A stretch of 64,000 bases of DNA from CBDDIP01 sp965229005 (lineage in GTDB: Bacteria; Actinomycetota; Acidimicrobiia; Acidimicrobiales; Ilumatobacteraceae): assembly GCA_965229005.1 (NCBI GenBank), contig CBDDIP010000002.1, positions 2,418,001 to 2,482,000 of the forward strand. Direction: 5' to 3'. This document shows, piece after piece, positions 22,898 to 32,469 of the stretch (positions within the stretch are counted from its first letter, which is position 1; every line of letters begins with the position of its first letter). Under the pieces are notes generated by a model. The model searched no databases and was not told where the DNA came from. It saw nothing but the letters and a program-made list of their open reading frames with translations. The translations under genes were made by a program, and so were the position numbers.

Positions 22898-25800
22898 ATG
22901 CACTCCTTTCCCAACGCGGGGCTTCCCGCGCCCTCGGGTCTCTACGACCCACGGTTCGAACACGACGCCTGCGGTGTCTCCTTCGTCGCCAACATCACCG
23001 GTGCGCGCAGCCGCACGATCGTCGCCATGGGCATCAGCGCGCTCTGCAACATGGAGCACCGCGGTGCCACCGGCGCGGAGGCAGACACCGGCGACGGTGC
23101 CGGCATCCTCATCCAGGTGCCCGACGGCTTCCTGCGCGCTGTCACCTCGTTCGAGCTGCCCCCGGACGGTCACTACGCCGTCGGCACCGCCTTCCTCCCG
23201 TCCGATGCGCTCGACGGGGAGAAGGCCCAGTCGGCGATCGAGCAGATCGTCGCCGATGAGGGCTTGACGACCCTCGGCTGGCGCGACGTGCCGGTGAACT
23301 CCACCGTCATCGGCGCGTCGGCACTGGCGGTGCAGCCGTCGTTCAAGCAGCTCTTCGTCAGCGACCCGGCCGGAGCCGTGGGCATCGACCTGGACCGCAA
23401 GGTGTTCATCGCCCGCAAGCGCATCGAGCACGAGCTGCCGTCCGACCAGCGCACCTACTTCCCGTCGCTGTCGAGCCGCACGCTGATCTACAAGGGGATG
23501 CTGACCACCCCGCAGCTGGCGGTGTTCTTCCCCGACCTCGCCGACGAGCGGATGGAGAGCGCGCTGGCGCTGGTGCACAGCCGGTTCAGCACCAACACGT
23601 TCCCGTCGTGGCCGCTGGCCCACCCGTACCGCTACATCGCCCACAACGGCGAGATCAACACCGTGCAGGGCAACCGCAACTGGATGCGCACGCGTGAGGC
23701 GCTGCTGGAGAGCGATCTGCTCCCCGGCCTCGAGCGCGCCTTCCCGATCTGCACGCCCGGCGGCAGCGACTCGGCCAGCTTCGACGAGGTGCTCGAGCTG
23801 CTGCACCTCGCCGGCCGCAGCCTCCCGCACGCGATGTTGATGATGATCCCCGAGGCGTGGGAGAACCACGACACGATGGATGCCGACAAGCGCGCGTTCT
23901 ACCGCTTCCACTCGTCGCTGATGGAGCCGTGGGACGGCCCGGCCAGCGTGTGCTTCACCGACGGCACCGTCATCGGCGCCGTGCTCGACCGCAACGGTCT
24001 GCGCCCCAGTCGCTTCTGGGTGACCGACGACGACATCGTCGTGCTGGCCAGCGAGGTCGGCGTGATCGACGTCGATCCGGCGAAGGTGGTCCGCAAGGGC
24101 CGGTTGCAGCCGGGTCGCATGTTCCTGATCGACACGGCCGAAGGTCGCATCGTCGACGACGACGAGGTCAAGCGCTCGCTGGCGCAGGCCGAGCCGTACG
24201 CGCAGTGGTTGGAAGACGGGCTCGTCGAGCTGGTCGACCTGCCCGAGCGCGAACACATCGAGTACAGCCACTCCAGCGTGCTGCGCCGCCAGCAGGTGTT
24301 CGGCTACACCCACGAAGAGCTGAAGATCATCATCGCCCCGATGGCCAAGAGCGGTGGCGAGCCGCTCGGCTCGATGGGCACCGACACGCCGATCGCCGTG
24401 CTCAGCGACCGCGCCCGGCTGCTGTTCGACTACTTCCAGCAGCTGTTCGCGCAGGTCACCAACCCGCCGCTCGACGCGATCCGCGAGGAGGTCGTCACCT
24501 CCGTCGGCTCCACCGTCGGTCCCGAGGCCAACCTGCTGCAACCCGGCCCGGCCAGCTGTCGTCAGCTGGTGCTGCCGTTCCCGATCATCGACAACGACGA
24601 GCTGGCCAAGATCGTGCACGCCGGCGAGGACGAGCAGTACGCGCACCTCAAGGCGGTGACGATCAGCGGCCTGTACCGCGTCGCCGGCGGGGGCCTGGCG
24701 CTGCACCGGGCGCTCGACGCGATCCGCTCCGAGGTCAGCAAGGCGATCGACGAGGGAGCGCGGATCATCGTGCTCAGCGATCGCAACAGCGACGAGGTCT
24801 ACGCCCCGATCCCCAGCCTGTTGCTCACCGGTGCGGTGCACCACCACCTGATCCGCGAGAAGCAGCGCACCAAGGCTGGTCTGATCGTCGAGTGCGGTGA
24901 CGCCCGCGAGGTGCACCACATGGCGCTGCTCGTCGGCTTCGGCGCCGGTGCGATCAACCCGTACCTGGCGTTCGAGAGCATCGAGGACATGGTTCGCGAG
25001 GACCTCCACGGCCTTGGCGGGATGGACCCGCACAAGGCGGTGAAGCTGTACATCAAGGCCGCCGGCAAGGGCGTGCTCAAGGTGATGAGCAAGATGGGTG
25101 TGAGCACCGTCGCCAGCTACACCGGGGCGCAGATCTTCGAAGCGATCGGTCTCGGCCAAGAGCTCGTCGACGAGTACTTCACCGGCACGGTCAGCCGCCT
25201 CGGTGGCATCGGGCTCGACGAGGTTGCCGCGGAGGTCGCCGCGCGCCACCGTCAGGCCCACCCGCCGCGGCCGGAGGAGCGGGCGCACCGCAAGCTCGAG
25301 CTGGGCGGCGAGTACCAGTGGCGTCGCGAGGGCGAGCTGCACCTGTTCAACCCGGAGACCGTGTTCAAGCTGCAGCACGCCACGCGCGCCAAGCGCTACG
25401 ACATCTTCAAGCAGTACACCGCGCTGGTCGACGATCAAGCGAAGCGCCTGGCAACCCTTCGTGGGCTCTTCGAGTTCAAGTCCGACCGCGTCGCGATCTC
25501 GATCGACGAGGTCGAACCGGTCAGCGAGATCGTCAAGCGGTTCAGCACCGGGGCGATGAGCTACGGCAGCATCAGTGCCGAGGCGCACGAGACGCTGGCG
25601 ATCGCGATGAACTCGATCGGTGGCAAGAGCAACACGGGCGAGGGTGGCGAGGACAGCGACCGCTTGTACGACCCGCAGCGACGCAGCTCGATCAAGCAGG
25701 TGGCCAGTGGCCGCTTCGGCGTCACCAGCGAGTACCTCGTCAACGCCGACGACCTGCAGATCAAGATGGCGCAGGGCGCGAAGCCCGGTGAGGGCGGTCA

Positions 25801-27454
25801 GCTCCAGGGCCTCAAGGTCTACCCGTGGGTGGCCAAGACCCGTCACAGCACGCCCGGCGTGGGCCTGATCAGCCCGCCGCCGCACCACGACATCTACTCG
25901 ATCGAGGATCTCAAGCAACTGATCCACGACCTGAAGAACGCCAACCCGTCGGCGCGCGTGCACGTCAAGCTCGTCGCCGAGGTCGGGGTCGGGACGGTCG
26001 CGGCCGGCGTGAGCAAGGCGAAGGCCGACGTCGTGTTGATCAGCGGTCACGACGGCGGCACCGGCGCCAGCCCGCTCACGTCGTTGAAGCACGCCGGCGC
26101 GCCGTGGGAGCTCGGCCTCGCCGAGACGCAGCAGACGCTGTTGCTGAACGGGTTGCGCGACCGCATCGTCGTGCAGGCCGACGGCCAGTTGAAGACCGGT
26201 CGCGACGTCGTCATCGCCGCCTTGCTCGGTGCCGAGGAGTTCGGCTTCGCCACGGCGCCACTCGTCGTCAGTGGCTGCGTGATGATGCGGGTCTGCCACC
26301 TGGACACGTGCCCGGTCGGAGTCGCCACGCAGAACCCGGAGCTGCGCGCCAAGTTCAGCGGCAAGCCCGAGTTCGTCGTCAACTTCATGGAGTACATCGC
26401 CCAGGAGGTGCGCGAGTGGATGGCGCAGCTCGGCTTCCGCACGATCGCCGAGATGATCGGTCACGTCGAGGCGCTCGACGCCAAGCAGGCGATCACGCAC
26501 TGGAAGGCGCGTGGCCTCGACATCTCGCCGATCCTCGCCGTGCCGCAGAACCCGTATGGCCAGACGATGTACCAGTCGGTCGGCCAGGAGCACGGTCTCG
26601 ACGAGGCGCTCGACCAGCAGCTGATCGCCGCTTGCGAGCCGGCCATCGAACGTGGCGAGGCGGTGCGTCTGGAGATGCCCGTGCGCAACGTCAACCGCAC
26701 GGTGGGGACGATGCTCGGCAACGCGGTCACCCGACGCCATGGCGGCGCGGGGCTGCCCGATGGCACGATCGACATCAGCTTCCGCGGCTCAGCGGGACAG
26801 AGCTTCGGCGCCTTCGTGCCGAGCGGGATCACGCTCCGCCTCGAAGGCGACGCCAACGACTACGTCGGCAAGGGTCTTTCGGGTGGTCGGTTGGTCGTGC
26901 GTCCGGATCGGCGTGCGCCGTTCACCGCCGACCACAACGTGATCGCCGGCAACGTCATCGGCTACGGCGCCACGAGCGGCGAGATCTTCTTGCGCGGCAC
27001 CGTGGGGGAGCGCTTCTGCGTGCGCAACTCCGGCGCCACGGCGGTGGTCGAGGGAGTTGGTGATCACGGCTGCGAGTACATGACCGGTGGCCGGGTGATC
27101 GTGCTCGGCCCGACCGGCCGCAACTTCGGCGCTGGGATGAGCGGCGGCATCGCCTACGTGTACGACCCGCACGAGGTGTTCGCAGCGAAGCTCAACCGCG
27201 AGATGGTCGAGCTGCAAGACCTCGACGAGGTGGACCTCGAGTTCGTGCTCGCCACCGTGCGGGCGCACGCCGAGCACACCGACTCGCCGGTTGCCCAGAA
27301 CATCGTCGACGGATGGATCGACACGCAGCACTCGTTCAAGCGGGTGATGCCGGTGGACTACCAGCGCGTGATGAACGTGATGAAGCAAGCAGAGGCCGAT
27401 GGCCTGGATGAAGAGGCGACGTTGACGAAGGTCATGGAGGCCAGCCGTGGGTGA
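22898..27454 (+). CDS. gltB: glutamate synthase (NADPH) large subunit
   Basis: GltB converts glutamine plus 2-oxoglutarate into two glutamates, with electrons from GltD. The 1518-residue chain begins with a 24-residue propeptide ending at the catalytic Cys25 (HDACGVSF), followed by the Ntn glutaminase domain (MEHRGATGAEADTGDG). The central domain, the FMN barrel (GGKSNTGEGGED, SGHDGGTGASP) and the [3Fe-4S] ligands in CHLDTCPVGVATQ follow. It ends with the GXGXG beta-helix repeats (SGGRLVVRP, GVGDHGCEYMTGG). Length and domain order are standard. The last 8 bp overlap gltD. Confidence 0.98.
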   Translation: MHSFPNAGLPAPSGLYDPRFEHDACGVSFVANITGARSRTIVAMGISALCNMEHRGATGAEADTGDGAGILIQVPDGFLRAVTSFELPPDGHYAVGTAFLPSDALDGEKAQSAIEQIVADEGLTTLGWRDVPVNSTVIGASALAVQPSFKQLFVSDPAGAVGIDLDRKVFIARKRIEHELPSDQRTYFPSLSSRTLIYKGMLTTPQLAVFFPDLADERMESALALVHSRFSTNTFPSWPLAHPYRYIAHNGEINTVQGNRNWMRTREALLESDLLPGLERAFPICTPGGSDSASFDEVLELLHLAGRSLPHAMLMMIPEAWENHDTMDADKRAFYRFHSSLMEPWDGPASVCFTDGTVIGAVLDRNGLRPSRFWVTDDDIVVLASEVGVIDVDPAKVVRKGRLQPGRMFLIDTAEGRIVDDDEVKRSLAQAEPYAQWLEDGLVELVDLPEREHIEYSHSSVLRRQQVFGYTHEELKIIIAPMAKSGGEPLGSMGTDTPIAVLSDRARLLFDYFQQLFAQVTNPPLDAIREEVVTSVGSTVGPEANLLQPGPASCRQLVLPFPIIDNDELAKIVHAGEDEQYAHLKAVTISGLYRVAGGGLALHRALDAIRSEVSKAIDEGARIIVLSDRNSDEVYAPIPSLLLTGAVHHHLIREKQRTKAGLIVECGDAREVHHMALLVGFGAGAINPYLAFESIEDMVREDLHGLGGMDPHKAVKLYIKAAGKGVLKVMSKMGVSTVASYTGAQIFEAIGLGQELVDEYFTGTVSRLGGIGLDEVAAEVAARHRQAHPPRPEERAHRKLELGGEYQWRREGELHLFNPETVFKLQHATRAKRYDIFKQYTALVDDQAKRLATLRGLFEFKSDRVAISIDEVEPVSEIVKRFSTGAMSYGSISAEAHETLAIAMNSIGGKSNTGEGGEDSDRLYDPQRRSSIKQVASGRFGVTSEYLVNADDLQIKMAQGAKPGEGGQLQGLKVYPWVAKTRHSTPGVGLISPPPHHDIYSIEDLKQLIHDLKNANPSARVHVKLVAEVGVGTVAAGVSKAKADVVLISGHDGGTGASPLTSLKHAGAPWELGLAETQQTLLLNGLRDRIVVQADGQLKTGRDVVIAALLGAEEFGFATAPLVVSGCVMMRVCHLDTCPVGVATQNPELRAKFSGKPEFVVNFMEYIAQEVREWMAQLGFRTIAEMIGHVEALDAKQAITHWKARGLDISPILAVPQNPYGQTMYQSVGQEHGLDEALDQQLIAACEPAIERGEAVRLEMPVRNVNRTVGTMLGNAVTRRHGGAGLPDGTIDISFRGSAGQSFGAFVPSGITLRLEGDANDYVGKGLSGGRLVVRPDRRAPFTADHNVIAGNVIGYGATSGEIFLRGTVGERFCVRNSGATAVVEGVGDHGCEYMTGGRVIVLGPTGRNFGAGMSGGIAYVYDPHEVFAAKLNREMVELQDLDEVDLEFVLATVRAHAEHTDSPVAQNIVDGWIDTQHSFKRVMPVDYQRVMNVMKQAEADGLDEEATLTKVMEASRG

Positions 27455-28898
27455 GACGACCGGGTTCATGCAATGGGATCGCCAGACGCCGACGCGTCGT
27501 GCCGTGCCGGTGCGACTGCGCGACTGGAAGGAGGTCTACGAGGACTTCGACCAGTCCAAGCTGCGCCTGCAGGCGGGACGCTGCATGGACTGCGGCATCC
27601 CGTTCTGCAACAACGGGTGCCCGCTCGGCAACCTGATCCCCGACTGGAACGACCTCGTCTACCGCGATCACTGGCGTGACGCCATCGACCGCCTGCACGC
27701 GACGAACAACTTCCCCGAGTTCACCGGTCGGCTGTGCCCGGCGCCGTGTGAGAGCGCGTGCGTGCTCGGCATCAACAGCGACCCGGTGACCATCAAGCAG
27801 GTCGAGGTGGAGATCGTCGATCGTGCCTGGGAGGAAGGCTGGGTGCTGCCGCAGATCCCGTCGGTGCGCACCGGCAAGCGGTGCGCCGTGATCGGCTCCG
27901 GTCCCGCCGGCCTGGCCGCGGCACAGCAGCTGACGCGCGCCGGCCACGACGTGGTCGTGCTCGAGCGCGCCGACCGCATCGGCGGCCTGCTGCGCAACGG
28001 GATCCCCGAGTTCAAGATGGAGAAGCGTCACCTCGACCGGCGCATCGCCCAGATGGAAGCGGAGGGCACGGAGTTCCGGACCAACGCCCCGGTCGGTGAC
28101 GGCGTGGACATCGAGGTGCTGCTCGCCACCTACGACGCGATCGTGCTCGCCTGTGGCGCGACTGCCGCTCGCGACCTGCCGATCCCCGGTCGGGAGCTGG
28201 CCGGCATCCACCAGGCGATGGAGTACCTGCCGTTGTCCAACCGGGTGCAGGAGGGCGACCTCGACGAGTCGCCCATCAACGTCGTCGGCAAGCACGTGGT
28301 GATCATCGGTGGCGGGGACACCGGCGCCGACTGCCTCGGCACTGCGCTGCGCCAGCAAGCCGCGTCGGTGACGCAGCTGGAGATCATGCCGCGACCGCCG
28401 GACCTGCGCGCCGACAGCAACCCGTGGCCGCAGTGGAGCCTGGTGTACCGCGTCTCGTCGGCACATGAAGAGGGTGGTGATCGGGTCTACAGCGTGAACA
28501 CCGAGCGCTTCGTCGACGACGGCAACGGGCGCGTGAAGGCGCTGATCCTCCACGAGGTGGAGATGGTCGACGGTCGTTTCCAGAAGATCGAGGGCTCCGA
28601 TCGCGAGCTGCCGGCTGACTTCGTGTTCCTGGCGATGGGCTTCGTCGGCCCGGAACGCGGCACGTGGCTGGAGCAGCTCGGCGTGAGCTTCGACGAGCGC
28701 GGCAACGTTCGCCGCAGCGACCAGTACATGACCAACGTGCCCGGCGTGTTCGTGGCCGGCGACATGGGCCGCGGCCAGAGTCTGATCGTGTGGGCGATCG
28801 CCGAAGGGCGCTCCTGCGCCGCCGGCGTCGACTCGTGGTTGCTCGGCGAGACGCAGCTGCCCTCGCCGATCCTGCCCACAGCCCGGCCCCTCACCTGA
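27447..28898 (+). CDS. gltD: glutamate synthase (NADPH) small subunit
   Basis: GltD passes electrons from NADPH through FAD and Fe-S clusters to GltB. The 483-residue protein has the two N-terminal [4Fe-4S] motifs (CMDCGIPFCNNGCPLGN and CPAPCESAC), an FAD site (VIGSGPAGLAAAQQL) and an NADPH site (IIGGGDTGADC), closing with VFVAGDMGRGQSLIVWAI. The GTG start overlaps gltB by 8 bp, giving translational coupling. Confidence 0.98.
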   Translation: MGETTGFMQWDRQTPTRRAVPVRLRDWKEVYEDFDQSKLRLQAGRCMDCGIPFCNNGCPLGNLIPDWNDLVYRDHWRDAIDRLHATNNFPEFTGRLCPAPCESACVLGINSDPVTIKQVEVEIVDRAWEEGWVLPQIPSVRTGKRCAVIGSGPAGLAAAQQLTRAGHDVVVLERADRIGGLLRNGIPEFKMEKRHLDRRIAQMEAEGTEFRTNAPVGDGVDIEVLLATYDAIVLACGATAARDLPIPGRELAGIHQAMEYLPLSNRVQEGDLDESPINVVGKHVVIIGGGDTGADCLGTALRQQAASVTQLEIMPRPPDLRADSNPWPQWSLVYRVSSAHEEGGDRVYSVNTERFVDDGNGRVKALILHEVEMVDGRFQKIEGSDRELPADFVFLAMGFVGPERGTWLEQLGVSFDERGNVRRSDQYMTNVPGVFVAGDMGRGQSLIVWAIAEGRSCAAGVDSWLLGETQLPSPILPTARPLT

Positions 28899-28940
28899 CC
28901 TGAGCGCCATTCAGGCGTGCCAGCGCGTACTATCTGCGCG

Positions 28941-29594
28941 ATGCGTTTGAAGCCGTCTGCTCTCATCGTCGCGGGCGCGGCACTGCTCCTGCTCACCAGC
29001 TGCGGCAGCGATGCCACCGGGGCGTCGACCACCGTGATCCAGGTCGGGCCGACCAACTTCGTCACGGTGCCGCCGCCCTCGACCACCGACCCCACTGCCA
29101 CCACGGCGGTGCCGGCACCTGGCGAGACCATCCTGTCGCCGCAGACCTACGAGATCGTCGGCGGCGACTACCCGTTGCTCGTCGCCAAGAAGTGCGGCGT
29201 CACGAAGGATGCGCTCGACGCGGCCAACGCGGACACGGACGGCTACGCAGTGTTCCCGGTGGGCGTGAAGATCAACGTGCCTGCCGGCGCGCTGATCGGC
29301 TGCACCGGGGTCGTCTCGACGCCCACCACCACGATCGCGGCCGGCGGCGAGACCCCGTCCGACACCACCACCACGGTCAAGCCGGCAAGCACCACCACCA
29401 CGACCGAGAAGTTGGAAGACGGCCCGTGCAAGCCCGTCGGGACCTACAAGATCGTCGAGGGCGACCTGCCGAGCACGGTGGCCTCGAACTTCGACGTCAC
29501 GAAGGCGCAGCTCGACAAGGCCAACGTCAACACCAAGGGCTACAAGAACTTCGTCGTCGGGGTGACGATCAACATCCCCGGCCCCGACTGCTGA
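28941..29594 (+). CDS. lipoprotein with two LysM-like modules
   Basis: The 217-residue protein has a lipoprotein signal (LLTSC, about Cys21) and Thr-rich linkers. It contains two similar modules, TYEIVGGDYPLLVAKKCGVT...VFPVGVKINVP and TYKIVEGDLPSTVASNFDVT...NFVVGVTINIP. These have the strand-helix-helix-strand pattern of LysM with a shortened GD motif, so wall anchoring or peptidoglycan binding is likely. TACTAT (28928-28933) is 7 nt before the ATG, implying a leaderless mRNA and excluding the upstream in-frame start at 28917. Confidence 0.7.
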   Translation: MRLKPSALIVAGAALLLLTSCGSDATGASTTVIQVGPTNFVTVPPPSTTDPTATTAVPAPGETILSPQTYEIVGGDYPLLVAKKCGVTKDALDAANADTDGYAVFPVGVKINVPAGALIGCTGVVSTPTTTIAAGGETPSDTTTTVKPASTTTTTEKLEDGPCKPVGTYKIVEGDLPSTVASNFDVTKAQLDKANVNTKGYKNFVVGVTINIPGPDC

Positions 29595-29609
29595 CGCTGA
29601 GCAACACGG

Positions 29610-30272
29610 CTACACCAATCGAACGGTGATCCCGCAGAGCTGATGCTCTTCGCCGGCGCGCGCCCGGTGGGTGGCGACCAGCTCCAGCTCATCGATGCCC
29701 TCCCCTCGCTCGCCGGCCGGTCGGAAGCGCACGGCGTGGTCGAGCTCCAGTTCCGCCCACCGCGTCTGCATCTGGTTGGGGTTGTTGGCCCCGATCGTGA
29801 TGCCGGCGATGCCTGACACGATCGCGTTGTCGTGGTGGGCGGTCCACTGCTTGCCTGCCCACGCCCACGACCCGTTGGGCACCGGTTGATCGATGCTGAC
29901 GATCGCCCCGCCGACGTCGGCCGGATGGAGGTGCCGGCCGCGGATCGACGGTGCATCGGCCTGCCACACGATCCGCACGCCGTGCTCGCGGATGGCGGCC
30001 TCGCGGCGGTCGAGGTCGTCGACTTCGTAGATCGCCATGTAGCCGCCGTCGCCGTTGCGCTTGGCGAGCAGCCGGCCCGCGGTGGTGCCGTCAGCGGTTG
30101 GCGACACCACTTCGAGGAACTGGTCGCCGATGAGCATCAGCGCGTTGTGCAGACCGAACTCGGCGACACCGGGATCGCGGAAGCAGACCGTCAGGCCGAG
30201 GGTGTCGCACAGCTGGTGCACGGAGGAGTCGAGGTCGGCGGCGACGAGGGCCACCTGGCGGAGACGGATCAT
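29610..30272 (-). CDS. VOC (glyoxalase/dioxygenase fold) family protein
   Basis: The 220-residue protein carries two VOC half-modules. The first (RLRQVALVAADLDSSVHQLCDTLGL...FGLHNALMLIGDQFLEVVSP) keeps His/Glu residues that could bind a metal. The second (NAIVSGIAGITIGANNPNQM) is more degenerate. It resembles the VOC_3/Glyoxalase_3-like group with unknown substrate. TAGATT (minus strand, 30281-30286) lies 8 nt upstream of the ATG. Confidence 0.75.
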   Translation of the reverse strand: MIRLRQVALVAADLDSSVHQLCDTLGLTVCFRDPGVAEFGLHNALMLIGDQFLEVVSPTADGTTAGRLLAKRNGDGGYMAIYEVDDLDRREAAIREHGVRIVWQADAPSIRGRHLHPADVGGAIVSIDQPVPNGSWAWAGKQWTAHHDNAIVSGIAGITIGANNPNQMQTRWAELELDHAVRFRPAGERGEGIDELELVATHRARAGEEHQLCGITVRLV

Positions 30273-30331
30273 GGCTCGTGAATCTACGCAGCGGAACCCG
30301 GCCGTCTCGCGCCCGGCCGTAGGGTGTGCGC

Positions 30332-30961
30332 ATGCTGGACGCGATCGACGGACGAGTGCTCGGCTCCTTGATCGAGAAGGAGCACACGGTGCCCGACCAG
30401 TACCCGCTCACGGTGAACGCCTTGGTGCTGGCATGCAACCAGTCGTCGTCGCGCGAGCCGGTGATGGCATTGACCGAGGAGGACGTGCAGCAGGTCATCG
30501 AGCGGTTGAAGGTCGACGGCTGGTTGCGACGCGAGCTCCCGTCGCACGGCCGCAGCGTGGTGCGCATCCGGCACAAGGCCGGCGAGAAGCTCGGCGTCGA
30601 CGCCGACGGCGCAGCCGTGCTGACGGTGCTCGGGCTGCTCGTCCTGCGTGGTCCGTCGACGATCAACGAGCTGCGTCAGCGCAGCGAGCGGTGGTACCGC
30701 TTCGAGTCGTCGGCACACGTCGAGTCCGCGCTCGGCTGGTTGCAGGAGCGCGGCCACGTGCAGCTCATCCCGCGTGTCCACGGCCAGAAGGAACCGCGCT
30801 GGCAGCAGCTCCTCGCCGAGGAGCAGGCACCATCGACGGCCGCCCAGTTCGGTGGCACGTCGGCCGGTCGCGCCGCTGCGTCCGACGCGCTCGCCGAACG
30901 CGTCGCCGCCCTCGAAGCCCGCGTCGAGTCGCTCGAAACCGCCCTGCGCGACCTCCTCTGA
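30332..30961 (+). CDS. YceH/DUF480-family protein
   Basis: The 209-residue protein matches YceH (DUF480): it opens with RVLGSLIEKEHTVPDQYPLTVNAL, has two winged-helix-like domains (the second around LGLLVLRGPSTINELRQRSERWY) and ends in a coiled coil (about 185-209, heptads rich in Leu/Ala). The function is unknown; a DNA- or protein-binding role is usually proposed. TAGGGT (30320-30325) is 6 nt before ATG 30332, supporting this start rather than GTG 30326. Confidence 0.88.
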   Translation: MLDAIDGRVLGSLIEKEHTVPDQYPLTVNALVLACNQSSSREPVMALTEEDVQQVIERLKVDGWLRRELPSHGRSVVRIRHKAGEKLGVDADGAAVLTVLGLLVLRGPSTINELRQRSERWYRFESSAHVESALGWLQERGHVQLIPRVHGQKEPRWQQLLAEEQAPSTAAQFGGTSAGRAAASDALAERVAALEARVESLETALRDLL

Positions 30962-30982
30962 GGGGCCGATTCGCGGAGTCCC

Positions 30983-31019
30983 ATGAGGTATGAGCGGCCC
31001 ATGGCCGCCTGTTCCTCAT
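30983..31019. terminator. nested hairpin after the YceH gene
   Basis: ATGAGG (30983-30988) pairs with CCTCAT (31014-31019) around an inner perfect hairpin GCGGCC-CAT-GGCCGC (30994-31008). It lies 22 bp after the stop of the plus-strand YceH gene, in a convergent intergenic region. Confidence 0.55.
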
Positions 31020-31037
31020 CGCGCTCGACGAGGTGAC

Positions 31038-31137
31038 GGTGAGAGGTGATCGCCCATGCGCCGCAGATCTCTCACTTCGGAGGTGGGTGCCGGCGAGCCG
31101 GTGAGAGGTGATCGGTCATGCGCCGCAGATCTCTCAC
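31038..31137. repeat. tandem direct repeat, each copy a hairpin (GTGAGAG...CTCTCAC)
   Basis: Two 38-bp copies (31038-31075 and 31100-31137; 62-bp period) differ at about two positions. Each starts with GGTGAGAGGTGATCG and ends with CAGATCTCTCAC, so each can fold with a 7-bp GTGAGAG/CTCTCAC stem. They lie between convergent genes, 25 bp before the stop of the minus-strand gene, and look like duplicated terminators. Confidence 0.7.
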
Positions 31138-31162
31138 CTCGACGTGCAACGACTCGCGTCGG

Positions 31163-31585
31163 TCAGGGGTCGCGCTTCCACCAGCGGCGCTTCGGCGCAG
31201 CGGGGTCACCGAGGTCGGATGGGGTGGTCAGGCCGGGATCGGCGATCGGCTCGATGTCGGTCGGCCGGATGACCCGGTCGGCCTCGAGGTCGTAGAGCAC
31301 CAGACCGAGCTCACGACTGCGGCGGACGATCTCGGCGCGCATCTCGTCGGCGTGCGAGGCGGTCAGGTTGAGCTCGCACCCGGTGCCGTTGGCCACCGGC
31401 TGGCGCAGTGGCCAGCTCGCCCAGGGCGAATCGGTGCCGTCGTCGAGGTCGGGGTAGCGCTCCTCGAGCTCGCTGATCAACGCTTCGACGCCAGGGGCGA
31501 GCTCCCAGCCCGACTCGTCGCCGAGCAGGGCACGCACCTCGTCGTCGTCATCCGGCGCACTTGCATCGAAGACGTACAGATCCAC
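31163..31585 (-). CDS. hypothetical protein, acidic, family not recognised
   Basis: The 140-residue product (from GTG 31585, VDLYVFDAS) is strongly acidic in its first half (DDDDEV, ELEERYPDLDD). It has a Trp-containing middle (DSPWASWPLRQP) and a conserved-looking helix (RAEIVRRSRELGLVLYDLEADRV), and ends in a basic Trp tail (KRRWWKRDP). It looks like a real cytosolic protein but I cannot assign a family. An earlier in-frame start at 31711 would overlap the divergent methyltransferase gene and is less likely. Confidence 0.6.
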   Translation of the reverse strand: MDLYVFDASAPDDDDEVRALLGDESGWELAPGVEALISELEERYPDLDDGTDSPWASWPLRQPVANGTGCELNLTASHADEMRAEIVRRSRELGLVLYDLEADRVIRPTDIEPIADPGLTTPSDLGDPAAPKRRWWKRDP

Positions 31586-31623
31586 GCGGCTAGCATCGCG
31601 CGTCTGCTGGCTAGGTTGCGGCG

Positions 31624-32460
31624 ATGTCGCCAGAGCGGTCACGCTTCGCCGGAGGGGATCAGCGGTACCTGCGCGAGCAGCAGTACGGCACCTCCGATCG
31701 ACTCGCGGCACGGGCGCGGCTGCACGCCAGGTACACGACGGCGACGATGCCGTGGTTCGACTGGGTGGCTGGCCAGTTCGGCATCACCGACGGTGATCGT
31801 GTGCTGGAGGTCGGGTGCGGCGCGGGTTGGCTGTGGGAGCAGACGAACGTTCCCGCCGCGACGGGAACGTCGATCATGCTCGTCGACCTGTCACCGGGCA
31901 TGGTCGATGAAGCCGTCGAACGCGTGACGGGCACGCGCCGCTTCGGGTCGGTTCGCGGCGAGCCGGCCGACGCGCAGTCGCTGCCGTTCGACGCTCGGTC
32001 ATTCGACCGCGTCATCGCCAACCACATGCTGTACCACCTCCCCGAGCCGGCGAGCGGCGTCGCCGAACTGGCTCGGGTGGCGCACGACGACGGCACGGTG
32101 ATCGCGGCGACGAATGGATCCCGCCACATGCAGGAGCTGTGGCGCATCCGCGGCGAGGTGTTCGGCCTCGCCGCCGTCGATCAGACCGTCGACGTGTTCG
32201 GCGTCGACTCGGGCTTCCCGATCCTGCGTGCCCACTTCGCCGACGTCCGATGGCTGACCTATCACGACGAACTGCACTGCACCGTCGTCGACGACGTCGT
32301 CGCCTACCTCACCTCCACGCCGCCCGGTGAGGACGCCACGGACGCGCAGCTCGCCGAGATCCACAGTCGAGTGCAGGCAGCGTTCGACGCCGGCAACGGC
32401 GTCATGACCATCAGCAAGGACACCGGCTGCTTCGTCTGCCGGTCGCCACGTCGTCCGTAG
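31624..32460 (+). CDS. SAM-dependent methyltransferase
   Basis: The 278-residue protein has motif I RVLEVGCGAGWLW, motif II IMLVDLSPGMV, the post-II region FDRVIANHMLYHLPEP and ARVAHDDGTVIAATNG. This is the Methyltransf_11/25 fold with a C-terminal substrate domain. TAGGTT (31612-31617) is 6 nt upstream of the ATG, so a leaderless mRNA is expected. The GNAT gene follows after 9 bp, its -10 hexamer overlapping this gene's stop codon. Confidence 0.8.
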   Translation: MSPERSRFAGGDQRYLREQQYGTSDRLAARARLHARYTTATMPWFDWVAGQFGITDGDRVLEVGCGAGWLWEQTNVPAATGTSIMLVDLSPGMVDEAVERVTGTRRFGSVRGEPADAQSLPFDARSFDRVIANHMLYHLPEPASGVAELARVAHDDGTVIAATNGSRHMQELWRIRGEVFGLAAVDQTVDVFGVDSGFPILRAHFADVRWLTYHDELHCTVVDDVVAYLTSTPPGEDATDAQLAEIHSRVQAAFDAGNGVMTISKDTGCFVCRSPRRP

Positions 32461-32469
32461 TGTGACGAC

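Noticed and set aside
22685..26740. Large upstream extension of the DinB-gene frame through gltB on the opposite strand
   Set aside because: The homologous part begins at ATG 22684 with a consensus AGGAGG; the rest is antisense to gltB.
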